A stretch of DNA of 64,000 nucleotides from a bacterium (GTDB lineage: Bacteria > Pseudomonadota > Alphaproteobacteria > Micavibrionales > UBA2020), in assembly GCA_029945425.1 (NCBI GenBank), contig JAQSDV010000002.1, positions 875,960 to 939,959 of the forward strand, read 5' to 3'. This document shows positions 19,631 to 29,329 of this stretch, in pieces. Below the pieces are notes generated by a model, which did no database searches, had not been told where the DNA came from, and was given only the letters and a program-made list of their open reading frames with translations. Both the position numbers and the translations under genes were made by a program. Numbering within the stretch: position 1 is the stretch's first letter; every line of letters begins with the position of its first letter.

Positions 19631-21769
19631 ATGTTTAATATCACGAAAAAAGAAATTAACTGGGCAGGCAAAAAACTGTCCTTCGAAACGGGCCGCATTG
19701 CCCGTCAGGCCGATGGCGCAGTCCTCGTGACCTATGGCGACACGACCGTTCTGGTGACCGCGGTCGCCGCGAAAACGGCAAAAGCAGGCCAGGACTTCTT
19801 CCCCCTGTCCGTGCATTACCAGGAAAAATACTTCGCAGCCGGCAAGATCCCCGGCGGCTTCTTCAAGCGCGAAGGCAAGCCGACGGAGCGCGACACCCTG
19901 ATCTCGCGCCTGATCGACCGCCCCATCCGCCCGCTGTTCCCCAAAGGCTTCCTGAACGAAACGCAGATCATCGCGACCGTTCTGTCGTATGACCAGGTGC
20001 ATGAGAGCGACATCTCCGCACTCTGCGCCGCTTCCGCTGCGCTCACCATTTCGGGCGTTCCCTTCATGGGCCCCGTCGGTGCGGCACGCGTCGGTTACAT
20101 CAACGACCAGCTGGTGCTGAACCCCACGATCGAGGAAATGAAAAACTCGAAACTCGACCTGATCGTCGCCGGTACCCGCGAAGGCGTGCTGATGGTTGAA
20201 TCCGAAGCGCACGAACTCGACGAAGCGAAAATGCTCGAAGCCGTCATGTTCGGCTGGAAAGGCTTCCAGCCCGTCATCGACATGCAGATCGAACTGGCCG
20301 AAGCTTGCGCGAAAGACGCATGGATCCTTCCCGAGAAAGCATACGACGAAAAAGCGCTCGAGAAAAAAGTCCACGACCTCGTCGGCGAAGATTTCAAAAA
20401 CGCGTACAACACCCGCATCAAGCAGGAACGCGTCGCGAAACTCGACGCTGCCCGCGACAAGGCTGTTGAAGCCCTCGTGCCGAAAGACGACAAATCCGGC
20501 CCGATCAACTCCGCCCTTATCGAAGCAATGTGCAAGCATGTCGAAGCAGACATCGTGCGCAACGGCATCCTCGATACCGGCAACCGCATCGACGGCCGCG
20601 ACACGAAAACCGTCCGCGCCATCGTTTCGGAAGCAGGCTTCCTGCCCCGCGTCCACGGTTCGGCATTGTTCACCCGCGGCGAAACGCAGGCTGTGGTTGT
20701 CACCACGCTCGGCACCGGCGACGACGAACAGCTGATCGACGGCCTGCATGGCGAATCCCATGAAACCTTCATGCTGCATTACAACTTCCCTCCCTACTCG
20801 GTGGGTGAAGCTGGCCGCATGTCCGGTGCCGGCCGCCGCGAAATCGGCCACGGCAAACTGGCATGGCGCGCAATCCGCCCCATGCTGCCCGAGAAAGCAA
20901 AATTCCCGTACACGATCCGCGTCGTGTCGGAAGTCACTGAATCGAACGGCTCGTCCTCGATGGCGACCGTTTGCGGTGGCGCTCTCTCGCTCATGGATGC
21001 CGGCGTTCCCCTGACCCGTCCCGTCGCCGGTATCGCGATGGGCCTGATCAAGGAAGGCTCGAAATTCGCAGTCCTGTCCGACATCCTCGGCGACGAAGAC
21101 CATCTCGGCGACATGGATTTCAAGGTGGCTGGTACCGCGAACGGCATCACCGCCCTGCAGATGGACATCAAGATCACGTCCATCACCGAAGAGATCATGA
21201 AGATCGCGCTGGCGCAGGCGCAACAAGGCCGCCTGCACATCCTGGGCGAAATGGCGAAGGCACTGACGGGCGCGCGCGAAACGCTCAACGAGAACGCACC
21301 GCAAATCGTGACCATCAAGATCCCGAAAGAGAAGATCCGCGAAGTCATCGGCTCCGGCGGTTCGGTCATCCGCGAGATCACCGAAAAAACCGGCACCAAG
21401 ATCGACATCGAAGACGATGGCACGATCAAGGTTGCGGCTGTCGGCTCCGAAGCGATCCAGAAGGCTCTCGAATGGATCAAGGGCATCACGGCTGAAGCAG
21501 AAGTCGGCCGCGTCTATGACGGCACTGTCGTGAAGGTTGTCGAATTCGGCGCTTTCGTGAACATCATGCCGAAAACGGACGGCCTCGTGCATATCTCCGA
21601 ACTCGCTGCCCGCCGCGTCAAGACGGTCGACGAAGTCGTCAAAGAAGGCGACAAAGTGAAAGTGAAATGCATCGGCATGGAAAAAGGCAAGATCAAGCTG
21701 TCCATGAAAGCCGTTGACCAGAAGACCGGTCAGGACGTGCAGCCCGCACAGCAGCGCGAAGCGTCGTAA
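19631..21769 (+). CDS. pnp: Polyribonucleotide nucleotidyltransferase
   Basis: RNase PH repeats, KH domain [33 protein letters not shown]1 domain [34 protein letters not shown]. Confidence 0.98.
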   Translation: MFNITKKEINWAGKKLSFETGRIARQADGAVLVTYGDTTVLVTAVAAKTAKAGQDFFPLSVHYQEKYFAAGKIPGGFFKREGKPTERDTLISRLIDRPIRPLFPKGFLNETQIIATVLSYDQVHESDISALCAASAALTISGVPFMGPVGAARVGYINDQLVLNPTIEEMKNSKLDLIVAGTREGVLMVESEAHELDEAKMLEAVMFGWKGFQPVIDMQIELAEACAKDAWILPEKAYDEKALEKKVHDLVGEDFKNAYNTRIKQERVAKLDAARDKAVEALVPKDDKSGPINSALIEAMCKHVEADIVRNGILDTGNRIDGRDTKTVRAIVSEAGFLPRVHGSALFTRGETQAVVVTTLGTGDDEQLIDGLHGESHETFMLHYNFPPYSVGEAGRMSGAGRREIGHGKLAWRAIRPMLPEKAKFPYTIRVVSEVTESNGSSSMATVCGGALSLMDAGVPLTRPVAGIAMGLIKEGSKFAVLSDILGDEDHLGDMDFKVAGTANGITALQMDIKITSITEEIMKIALAQAQQGRLHILGEMAKALTGARETLNENAPQIVTIKIPKEKIREVIGSGGSVIREITEKTGTKIDIEDDGTIKVAAVGSEAIQKALEWIKGITAEAEVGRVYDGTVVKVVEFGAFVNIMPKTDGLVHISELAARRVKTVDEVVKEGDKVKVKCIGMEKGKIKLSMKAVDQKTGQDVQPAQQREAS

Positions 21770-21792
21770 GACGTATCTGCCGCGAAAAGATA

Positions 21793-21828
21793 AAGGGCGT
21801 CAGCTTCGGCTGGCGCCCTTTTCTTTTG
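21793..21828 (+). terminator. Intrinsic terminator after pnp
   Basis: AAGGGCGTCAGC-TTCG-GCTGGCGCCCTTTTCTTTTG. Confidence 0.88.
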
Positions 21829-21872
21829 TGACTGTTGCGGTATATTTAAGGGCATTCAATCAGGAGTTACCC

Positions 21873-22622
21873 ATGACCTCCCTCGTCATCCCCCGCGTTA
21901 TCGGCCATCGTGGCGCGAAGGCTTATGCGCCGGAAAATACGCTGTCGTCGATCCATGCCGCCGCCGATCTGGGCTGCGAATGGGTGGAGGTGGATGTGAA
22001 ACTGTCGAAGGACGGCGAAGCGATCATATTCCATGACGAAGAACTGCTGCGCTGCACCGGCGTCAACGGCCTCGTGAAAGACTTCACGCTGGCTGAATTG
22101 CGCGAGATGGATGCGGGGTCATGGTATGGCGAGAGCTTCCTGAACGAGCGCATCCCGACGCTGGAGGAATTACTGAACGTGGTGCTGGAACGCAGCATGG
22201 GCGTGAACCTTGAGATCAAGCCCTGCCCCGGCCGCGAGAAAGAAACCGCCGAAGTGATGCTGGATGTCGCAACGCGCATCTGGCCCGACGACCTGCCCCC
22301 GCCCCTCGTCTCCAGCTTCCAGCATGTGAGCCTGGAAACGGCGATGGAGATGATGGAGGAATGGCCGCGCGGTTTCCTGATGGACGAACATCTGGAGAAC
22401 TGGCAGGAAATGGCGCAATACCTGAACGCCGCCACGATCAACATCAACGGCAATACCGCGACCCGCGACGAGATCGAGGAATATATGGAGATGCAAAAGC
22501 CCATCCTCGCCTACACCATCAACGACCAGATGAAGGCAAAAGAGCTGATAAGATGGGGCGTGGATGCCGTGTTCTCCGACAACCCCGATACCATCATGGA
22601 AATTCTGTCGCCGAAACACTAA
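21873..22622 (+). CDS. Glycerophosphodiester phosphodiesterase
   Basis: VIGHRGAKAYAPENTLSSIHAAADLGCEWVEVDVKLSKDGEAIIFHDEELLRCTGVNG; C-terminal VDAVFSDNPD. Confidence 0.92.
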   Translation: MTSLVIPRVIGHRGAKAYAPENTLSSIHAAADLGCEWVEVDVKLSKDGEAIIFHDEELLRCTGVNGLVKDFTLAELREMDAGSWYGESFLNERIPTLEELLNVVLERSMGVNLEIKPCPGREKETAEVMLDVATRIWPDDLPPPLVSSFQHVSLETAMEMMEEWPRGFLMDEHLENWQEMAQYLNAATININGNTATRDEIEEYMEMQKPILAYTINDQMKAKELIRWGVDAVFSDNPDTIMEILSPKH

Positions 22623-22624
22623 CG

Positions 22625-22666
22625 GCAAAAAAAAGTAAGCCCACTGCTAGATAACAGTGGGCTTAC
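22625..22666 (-). terminator. Intrinsic terminator serving the minus-strand small gene
   Basis: Perfect 12-bp arms GTAAGCCCACTG...CAGTGGGCTTAC with an A-tract at the low-coordinate side (T-tract on minus strand). Confidence 0.85.
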
Positions 22667-22721
22667 CCTTCGTAGGGAATACTGCAAAAGCCGTTTCCCC
22701 TTGGAAGCTTGTCTCTATTAA

Positions 22722-22922
22722 TTAGTGTGGACAGCCGCAGCCGCCGTTTTTCGAGCGATCCGTGACCGTTTCCCCGTCGGGCTTCACTTCGCGCGACGCG
22801 GTTTTTTCTTCCTTGGCCAGTTTCGCATCATCTTCAGGTGCGGGCGGGCCGCCTTCGCCTTCCCAACGGGATTGCGGATAACCGCTGCGGGGAGCAGGCG
22901 TATTTTCTTTATTATTTGCCAT
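22722..22922 (-). CDS. Small hydrophilic protein with Cys-rich C-terminus (GGCGCPH)
   Basis: 66-aa ORF MANNKENTPAPRSGYPQSRWEGEGG...DRSKNGGCGCPH; AGGAGAAG upstream of ATG and terminator downstream. Confidence 0.6.
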   Translation of the reverse strand: MANNKENTPAPRSGYPQSRWEGEGGPPAPEDDAKLAKEEKTASREVKPDGETVTDRSKNGGCGCPH

Positions 22923-23091
22923 GCTTCTTCTCCTCTTTGGTTGGTTCATTAATTTCAAGGTGAAGAGACAAGAACATTTTGAAAGACCGGCTTTAAACGT
23001 CCTTGCCTCTTCATCAAGGCCAACGGGCATCGTTTGATTGCGTTCCCAAATATATGTGACGCTTTCCCACGAAATTTCCTTGTAAGACAAA

Positions 23092-23131
23092 AAGAAGGCC
23101 GGGAAGCATTGCGCCCCCGGCCTTTTCTTTT
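23092..23131 (-). terminator. Intrinsic terminator downstream of the 23168-23377 small gene
   Basis: Inverted repeat AAGGCCGGG / CCCCGGCCTT with flanking A/T runs. Confidence 0.75.
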
Positions 23132-23167
23132 AAAAGACGACATCCGAAGATGTTTTCTTAAAAAGCC

Positions 23168-23377
23168 TTACTGCTTGGTGCCGCAGCCGTTGCCGCTGGA
23201 CGAGCAGGAACCGGAGTCCTTGTCGCCACCGCCGGAGAGCACTTCGCCGTCCTGGCTGTCGGGATGTTTCGTTTCGATGTCGAATTCATCTTGGCCAACT
23301 TTGGAGGACGATTTTTTCTCGATGCTGCTGTCCGAAGACGAGGATTTCGAGGGGTTTTGCGATTGTTTGTTTTCCAT
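23168..23377 (-). CDS. Small Ser/Lys/Asp-rich protein with Cys-rich C-terminus
   Basis: 69-aa ORF MENKQSQNPSKSSSSDSSIEKK...GGGDKDSGSCSSSGNGCGTKQ followed by a terminator. Confidence 0.6.
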   Translation of the reverse strand: MENKQSQNPSKSSSSDSSIEKKSSSKVGQDEFDIETKHPDSQDGEVLSGGGDKDSGSCSSSGNGCGTKQ

Positions 23378-23463
23378 GACTAATATCCTTCATTTGTTTT
23401 GCGTTTTTTTTGCTTGTGAAAAGCCAACACCTTGAGGAAATTCTTGGTTCACAAGCTGCTAAA

Positions 23464-23514
23464 CCGCGAGGATAAAAGGATCTTTTTGACGTTGAAAAAT
23501 CACTTTATCCTCGC
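23464..23514. repeat. Perfect 12-bp inverted repeat with related third half-site at 23527-23542
   Basis: CGCGAGGATAAA ... TTTATCCTCGCG, then CGCGCGGGGGATAAAG. Confidence 0.75.
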
Positions 23515-23580
23515 GCGGCAAGCCAACCGCGCGGGGGATAAAGGGTTCCGATTATTTTTGAACGTATATTTAAATACCGC

Positions 23581-24309
23581 TTAGGGATAATCGCAGCTGT
23601 CGGACGTCACGCTCATGAACGAACGCTCGCCCGCCGCGATCGTGAAGCGGTATTCCTTGTTGCCGACGACCAGCGAATGCTGCACGGGCAGCAATCCGTC
23701 TTTCACGGTTTTCCTGCCGCCGATTTCGGTGAAGGTGATCTGCACCTTTTTGCCAGGGTCATACCACGCTTCCGGCTGGCCACCCGCATTGACGGAGGCC
23801 TGGCCGTCGCCCGCCACCAGCACCACGCCGTTGCCGAAGGCGACCGCGCCCTGCGGGCCGCTATAGACGGGCGTCTTCACGACAAATCTTTTCACGACAG
23901 GCTCGGTACAGTTTTTCGGCGGGCGCGCCGCGTCGATCAGGAAGGCCAGGCGTTCCGGCTTGATGCCTGAATCAAGCTGCTTCTTCACAAGGTCGGTCAG
24001 TTGCTTGAACACACCCTGCGGCACTTCCTGTTTGTATTTTTCTTCCAGCTGCTGGTACCGCACTTGCGTCGATTGCACGTCGGAATGCAGCTTGGTGATG
24101 ACCTGATCGAGGCCCGAGCGCTCGTCCTGCAGCTTGGTCGCCTGTTCCTTGAAGGCCAGCTGGCTGGTGCGTTCTTTTTCGCCGCCCCACCAATAGCAGG
24201 TGGCGCACAGCAGCGCGATCAGGAAGATCACCATGCCGATGCGGCGGTTACGCTGGGAATTTTTGCGGCGCGAACGGCGGCCGCCGAATTCATGTGACAT
24301 GAAATTCAT
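23581..24309 (-). CDS. Hypothetical inner-membrane-anchored coiled-coil protein
   Basis: Basic N-terminus, one TM (IGMVIFLIALLCATCYWW), coiled-coil-like segment QATKLQDERSGLDQVITKLHSDVQ; adjacent to lptD. Confidence 0.65.
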   Translation of the reverse strand: MNFMSHEFGGRRSRRKNSQRNRRIGMVIFLIALLCATCYWWGGEKERTSQLAFKEQATKLQDERSGLDQVITKLHSDVQSTQVRYQQLEEKYKQEVPQGVFKQLTDLVKKQLDSGIKPERLAFLIDAARPPKNCTEPVVKRFVVKTPVYSGPQGAVAFGNGVVLVAGDGQASVNAGGQPEAWYDPGKKVQITFTEIGGRKTVKDGLLPVQHSLVVGNKEYRFTIAAGERSFMSVTSDSCDYP

Positions 24310-24316
24310 ATTTTTA

Positions 24317-26545
24317 TCACTCCTCTTCACTACCCTTGGTCAGGCGTATGCCGGGCGCACTGAATTCGCCCAGATTTTTAAGTCCCACACGCATCATTAG
24401 CACAGTACCGTTTTCCCCCGACGCTTCCGTGATCAGGCTGCGGGAACCCTGCAGCGAGAAGGAGAAGCATTCATCGGCGTAGTTGATGCCGAGCGCCGCT
24501 TTGCGCAAGCCCGGTTCCTCACCCATATCGACCAGCGTGCCTGCATTCAGCCACCAGTTGGGGCGGAAATAATAGACGCCGTCCAGCAGCGCCTGCTGGC
24601 GGGATTCAGTGAAGCCCGTGCCCGCCGTCGGGTCAATGAAAATATATTTTCCATTCACGGAAACCATATCGTTACCCACATGCGCCTGGAATTCGTGGCG
24701 GTGGATAACAAGGCTCCGGTTGTCCATCTGGAAGCGGTAATCCCCGCTCAAATACTTTGATACGCTCGCATTGATCTGGCCCACGACATCGGACGACTTG
24801 TCCTCCAGCCCCGAGCCGTTGGGAAAGATCACGTCATCATCAAGGCGGTAGCTCTGGCCGAGGAATATCTTGCCGTAGCGCCCGTTGTCGCCGTAGAGGC
24901 CCGCACGGATGCCGTAATTCACGCGCACGCCGTCTTCCACGCGATCGATGCCGGGAAAGCGGTTGCCGGAGAAAAGGTTGTTTGAATCAAGCTGGATGTC
25001 GATGCTGTCTTCGTTCGGGATATCGAGCGGCGTGTCGTCCGTCTGCGGGCTGGCGCTCACGCCGATCTGCGGCTCAATCATCACTTGCGCCCTTTCGATG
25101 CGGCGCACCATGGGATAGGAAATATCGGCGCTCGCGACTGCCATGCCGCGGCCTTCCTGCGTGTTGCTCTCCAATGCAGGGTTGAGCAGCGCGGCGGCGC
25201 TGTCCTGAATGGCATAGAAATCACCGCGGCCTGACAGGTTCACGCGCGTGACGAACCCCTGCCGCGATACATCGCGGCGCTCCCAGCCGAGATCGACGGA
25301 GCCGCGCTGCACGTCCTGATCGGCGCCGGAGCGGCGCAGTTCCAGCGTTGACAGCCCTGCCGTCCAGCGCCCGCCGAAAAGTTTCCCCGGCTCGCCGAAG
25401 CTGCGATGGTCGAGGCTGGGCAGGACATCCGGCTGCTCGGGGCGCAGGCCAAGGCGTACGTCCTGAAAATTGAAGGCGGAAATGTTCGTGTAATCGCGGC
25501 CGGAAAAACGCTCCGCATAGGCGCGGCTTTCCAGCACGTCCTGATGGGTGATGTCGTAGAGGCGCAGATATTCCTTGTCGGATGCGCGCTGGAAATTAAA
25601 ACCTGCGCGCCATTTTTCGTCAATTTCGTACAAGCCTTTGCCGAACATGTGGCCCCGCAAGCGGCTTTCCTCGACGCGGCCGTCTTCCTCGTGACGGTCG
25701 GAATCGGCGAAGCTGCCCTCGATCTGCATACGGCCATGCTCGAACCGCTTGCGCACTTCGCCCAGCACCAGCACGCCTGCCGCCGACGTCGGGCGCACGC
25801 GCAAGGTGGCGTCCACGTCAGGGCGGATATCACCGAAATAATAGCCCGCTTCGGCATGTGCGCCCTGCTCGCTGCTATAGCCGTAGGACGGGCGCAGGAA
25901 ACCGCTTTTTCGCTTCACCGACGGATCGGCATGGCTGAAGATCGGCGCGAAGGCGAGCGGCACCCCTGCGAATTCAAGGCGCGCGTTTTTGTATTTCACC
26001 GAATGGTCGGTTTCGTCATGGACGACCTTGTCGGCCTTGATCTGCCACAGGGGTTTCGGGTCGGTCTCGCAAACTTTACAGGGGGTGTAGGTCGCGTCCG
26101 TCAGCGTCGTCTTGGTTCCGTTTTCGCGGCGCGCTTCGGCGGCGGTAAAGCGGGAACCATCTGCCAGCAATGACAGGAGGCTGTGGATGAAGCCGTCCTT
26201 CATGCTTTTGTTCAGCGACACATATTCGGCGAAGTTGACATTGCCTTCGTCATCCAGCAGCGACACGTTGCCGATCGCCTCCACCGTATCCGTATCAAGG
26301 TGGTAAACCATTTTGTCGGCGCGCAGGATCTGGTCGCCCTGCACCAGCTCGACATCGCCCTGCGCGGTGACGGTAGATTTCTGGTCGTCATGCGAGAGGG
26401 ATTTGGAATTGAAGTGTACCGGCAGGTCGGATGTCTTGACCGTCTGCGCAACGCCCGTTGTCACGCCCAGCGTCAAAAACAGGCCAAGCATCGTCACGCG
26501 TTGCGTAACGTATTTACCCCAAAATTTGCGGTGCAGCTGTGACAA
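24317..26545 (-). CDS. lptD: LPS-assembly protein LptD
   Basis: N-terminal OstA-like domain DVELVQGDQILRADKMVYHLDTDTVEAIGNVSLLDDEGN, TYTPCKVCETDPKPLWQIKADKVVHDE, PLAFAPIFSHADPSVKRKSGFLRP. Confidence 0.93.
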   Translation of the reverse strand: MSQLHRKFWGKYVTQRVTMLGLFLTLGVTTGVAQTVKTSDLPVHFNSKSLSHDDQKSTVTAQGDVELVQGDQILRADKMVYHLDTDTVEAIGNVSLLDDEGNVNFAEYVSLNKSMKDGFIHSLLSLLADGSRFTAAEARRENGTKTTLTDATYTPCKVCETDPKPLWQIKADKVVHDETDHSVKYKNARLEFAGVPLAFAPIFSHADPSVKRKSGFLRPSYGYSSEQGAHAEAGYYFGDIRPDVDATLRVRPTSAAGVLVLGEVRKRFEHGRMQIEGSFADSDRHEEDGRVEESRLRGHMFGKGLYEIDEKWRAGFNFQRASDKEYLRLYDITHQDVLESRAYAERFSGRDYTNISAFNFQDVRLGLRPEQPDVLPSLDHRSFGEPGKLFGGRWTAGLSTLELRRSGADQDVQRGSVDLGWERRDVSRQGFVTRVNLSGRGDFYAIQDSAAALLNPALESNTQEGRGMAVASADISYPMVRRIERAQVMIEPQIGVSASPQTDDTPLDIPNEDSIDIQLDSNNLFSGNRFPGIDRVEDGVRVNYGIRAGLYGDNGRYGKIFLGQSYRLDDDVIFPNGSGLEDKSSDVVGQINASVSKYLSGDYRFQMDNRSLVIHRHEFQAHVGNDMVSVNGKYIFIDPTAGTGFTESRQQALLDGVYYFRPNWWLNAGTLVDMGEEPGLRKAALGINYADECFSFSLQGSRSLITEASGENGTVLMMRVGLKNLGEFSAPGIRLTKGSEEE

Positions 26546-26630
26546 GACCTCGTCCCGGCTTGTTATTAAGAAAAACTCCGGTTTAACGGCTTATTTTCCT
26601 GAAAAATCAGGGAGGTGTCAACCGTTCAGG

Positions 26631-27962
26631 TCATTTTCTGAGGAAGGACGGAACATCATCGCCAAAGCCGCCGTCGTTCTTCTCCGGCTTTTCATGCTTT
26701 TCCGGCTTGTCGGTATCAATTTCGATATTATCGACATGACGGTGGCGATGGTTTTGTTTTTCGTGACGGTTATGGTGGCGTTCGCGCTGGCGCACGGCGG
26801 GGGCCGGACGGTCGCGCTCGGGCGGCGGCGGCGGCGCCTTGGGCATGTGAAGTTCCAGCACGTCGATTTTCTTGCCGATCAGCTTTTCGATGATGCGCAG
26901 CGCCTTGTCGTCCATCGCGGTTGCCATGGTGAAGGCGCGGCCCTTCAGGCCGGCGCGGCCGGTGCGGCCGATGCGGTGAACGTAATCTTCGGGGTGGTTG
27001 GGCACGTCCCAGTTGAACACATGCGACACCGCCTGCACGTCGAGGCCGCGCGCGGCGACGTCGGAGCAGACGAGGACTTGCGTCTCGCCGGATTTGAATG
27101 CGTTCAGCGCCTGCGTGCGCTCGGACTGTTCCATGTCGCCATGCAGCGCGTCGGCCTTGATGCCCTTCGACTTCATGAAACGGCGCACTTCCTCGATATC
27201 GCGCTTGCGGTTGCAGAACACGAAAGCATTCTTGATGCCTTCTTGCTGGTACAGCTTGAAGAACGCGGCCTGTTTCTGCTTGAAATGCGGCACATGCACA
27301 AGGAAAGCCTCGACATTCGTCGCCGTCGATGCGGGCGGCGAGATCGTGATGACTTTCGGGTTGCTCAGGAATTTGTCGGCAAGGCGCTTGATTTCGGGCG
27401 GCATGGTTGCCGAGAAAAACAGCGTCTGGCGGATCGGGGGCAGCAACGACACGATTTTTTCCAGATCGGGAATGAAGCCCATATCCATCATGCGGTCGGC
27501 TTCGTCGATCACGAGGATTTTAATGTCCGCGAGCAAAATCTTGCCGCGTTCGAACAGGTCGAGCAAACGGCCCGGCGTTGCGATCAGAACGTCCACGCCC
27601 TTGTCGAGCAGGCTAACCTGTTCACCCATCGAGGTGCCGCCGACGATCAGCGCCTTGGTCAGCGACTGGTATTTGCCGTACTTGTCGAAGTTTTCCGCCG
27701 TCTGCATCGCGAGTTCGCGCGTGGGCGACAGAATGAGCGAGCGCGGCATGCGCGCCTTGGCGCGGCCACCGGACAGCGCATCGATCATCGGAATGGTAAA
27801 TGCGCCCGTTTTGCCCGTGCCTGTTTGCGCGAGGCCGAGGACGTCGCGGCACATCTGGATAGCCGGAATGGATTGTTCCTGAATGGGGGTCGGGGTCTTG
27901 TAGCCTGCTTCTTCAACGGCCTTCAAAACCGCATCGCTGAGACCTAAGTCTTTAAATTCCAT
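26631..27962 (-). CDS. rhlE: DEAD-box RNA helicase (RhlE-like)
   Basis: GLSDAVLKAVEEAGYKTPTPIQEQSIP, GLAQTGTGKTGAFTIPM, VIDEADRMMDMGF, FSATMP, HRIGRTGRAG; basic C-terminal tail. Confidence 0.93.
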   Translation of the reverse strand: MEFKDLGLSDAVLKAVEEAGYKTPTPIQEQSIPAIQMCRDVLGLAQTGTGKTGAFTIPMIDALSGGRAKARMPRSLILSPTRELAMQTAENFDKYGKYQSLTKALIVGGTSMGEQVSLLDKGVDVLIATPGRLLDLFERGKILLADIKILVIDEADRMMDMGFIPDLEKIVSLLPPIRQTLFFSATMPPEIKRLADKFLSNPKVITISPPASTATNVEAFLVHVPHFKQKQAAFFKLYQQEGIKNAFVFCNRKRDIEEVRRFMKSKGIKADALHGDMEQSERTQALNAFKSGETQVLVCSDVAARGLDVQAVSHVFNWDVPNHPEDYVHRIGRTGRAGLKGRAFTMATAMDDKALRIIEKLIGKKIDVLELHMPKAPPPPPERDRPAPAVRQRERHHNRHEKQNHRHRHVDNIEIDTDKPEKHEKPEKNDGGFGDDVPSFLRK

Positions 27963-28088
27963 AATATCGCTTTTCGCTGTCTATTTGTCGTATTTTGTGC
28001 GGATTTTGAGCCCTGAATACATTGCTCATACGCTGGTTTCGATGTAGTTTACAAGCATTATTTCATATTTATGAGTGAGGAGCCAGCC

Positions 28089-29129
28089 ATGGCGAAGCCC
28101 CATCCGCAGATGACAACGGATTCAACTCCGGTTGCCAATCTTCCCGTCCGACTGCCTGTGCCCGCGAACAAGGGCCATGCCCATGAACGCAACCCCGGCA
28201 CAGACCTGAACCTCGACTGGATCGACGGCATCAACGTTAACCTTTCGGCTGTCGAACGCCGCACCTCCACCCTCCTCGGCCGCCGCACGGTCAAGAAACA
28301 GTGGCAGGCCGCATGGCTGCTGAAGGCTGTTGCCTGCATGGATTTGACGACGCTGTCGGGTGACGACACCGCGGGCCGCGTGAAGCGCCTCTGCGCCAAG
28401 GCGCGCAAGCCGCTGCGCGATGATCTGGTCGAAGGCCTCGGCATCGAAAAACTGAACCTGACGACCGGCGCGGTTTGCGTGTACCACGAAATGGTGCCGA
28501 CCGCCGTAAAGGAACTGCAGGGCACGAACATTCCCGTGGCTGCCGTCGCCGCAGGCTTCCCGCATGGTTTGTCGCCGCTGAAGCAGCGCCTTGAAGAAAT
28601 CCGCGCTTCGGTTGCCGAAGGCGCGAAAGAAATCGATATCGTCATCACCCGCGGCCATGTGCTGACCGGCAACTGGGCGGCGCTCTATGACGAAGTGAAA
28701 CAGATGCGCGAAGCCTGTGGCGAAGCGCACCTGAAATCCATTCTGGCGACCGGCGAACTGGCGACCATGCGTAACGTGGCAAAAGCCAGCATGGTGGCGA
28801 TGATGGCGGGTTCCGACTTCATCAAGACCTCGACGGGCAAGGAAGCGGTCAACGCCAACCTGAACGTGACGATGGTCATGATCCGCATGATCCGCGAGTT
28901 CGAGGAACAGACGGGTTACAAGATCGGCTACAAACCTGCTGGCGGCATCGCGCATGCCAAAGACGTCATGAATTACCAGTTCATCATGAAGGAAGAACTG
29001 GGCAATCCGTGGCTGCAGCCCGACCTGTTCCGCGTCGGCGCATCCAGCCTGCTGGCCGATATCGAACGCCAGCTGGAGCATTACCTGACCGGCCGCTATT
29101 CGGCGAACAACCGCCATCCGGTGGGCTAG
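28089..29129 (+). CDS. deoC: Deoxyribose-phosphate aldolase
   Basis: AVAAGFPHGLSPLKQRLEEIRASVAEGAKEIDIVI, KSILATGELAT, SDFIKTSTGKEAVNANL, KPAGGIAHAKD; GAGGAG SD before ATG 28089. Confidence 0.95.
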   Translation: MAKPHPQMTTDSTPVANLPVRLPVPANKGHAHERNPGTDLNLDWIDGINVNLSAVERRTSTLLGRRTVKKQWQAAWLLKAVACMDLTTLSGDDTAGRVKRLCAKARKPLRDDLVEGLGIEKLNLTTGAVCVYHEMVPTAVKELQGTNIPVAAVAAGFPHGLSPLKQRLEEIRASVAEGAKEIDIVITRGHVLTGNWAALYDEVKQMREACGEAHLKSILATGELATMRNVAKASMVAMMAGSDFIKTSTGKEAVNANLNVTMVMIRMIREFEEQTGYKIGYKPAGGIAHAKDVMNYQFIMKEELGNPWLQPDLFRVGASSLLADIERQLEHYLTGRYSANNRHPVG

Positions 29130-29132
29130 ATC

Positions 29133-29327
29133 ATGGCAAAACCCAAAAAACAATTTAACGACGAAGCCCTGCAAAAACGCCTGAAGGCCGCGCGCGACGC
29201 CGACCCCAACTGGGAAAAAGCAATCGCTGACTTCGTCGACGCCGAAGCCAAATACGGCAAGGACGATCCGGCTGAAGGCAAGCCCTATACAGTTTCGAAA
29301 TTTACACGCCCCAAAAGGAGCAAATAA
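29133..29327 (+). CDS. Small hypothetical protein between deoC and ALDH
   Basis: 64-aa ORF tightly packed in the deoC-ALDH operon. Confidence 0.7.
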   Translation: MAKPKKQFNDEALQKRLKAARDADPNWEKAIADFVDAEAKYGKDDPAEGKPYTVSKFTRPKRSK

Positions 29328-29329
29328 CA

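Noticed and set aside
19547-21592. 681-aa minus-strand ORF antisense to pnp
   Set aside because: Same mirror-ORF artefact; pnp on the plus strand is unambiguous
26313-27947. 544-aa plus-strand ORF opposite rhlE/lptD 5' region
   Set aside because: Antisense shadow of the DEAD-box helicase gene; no recognisable domain
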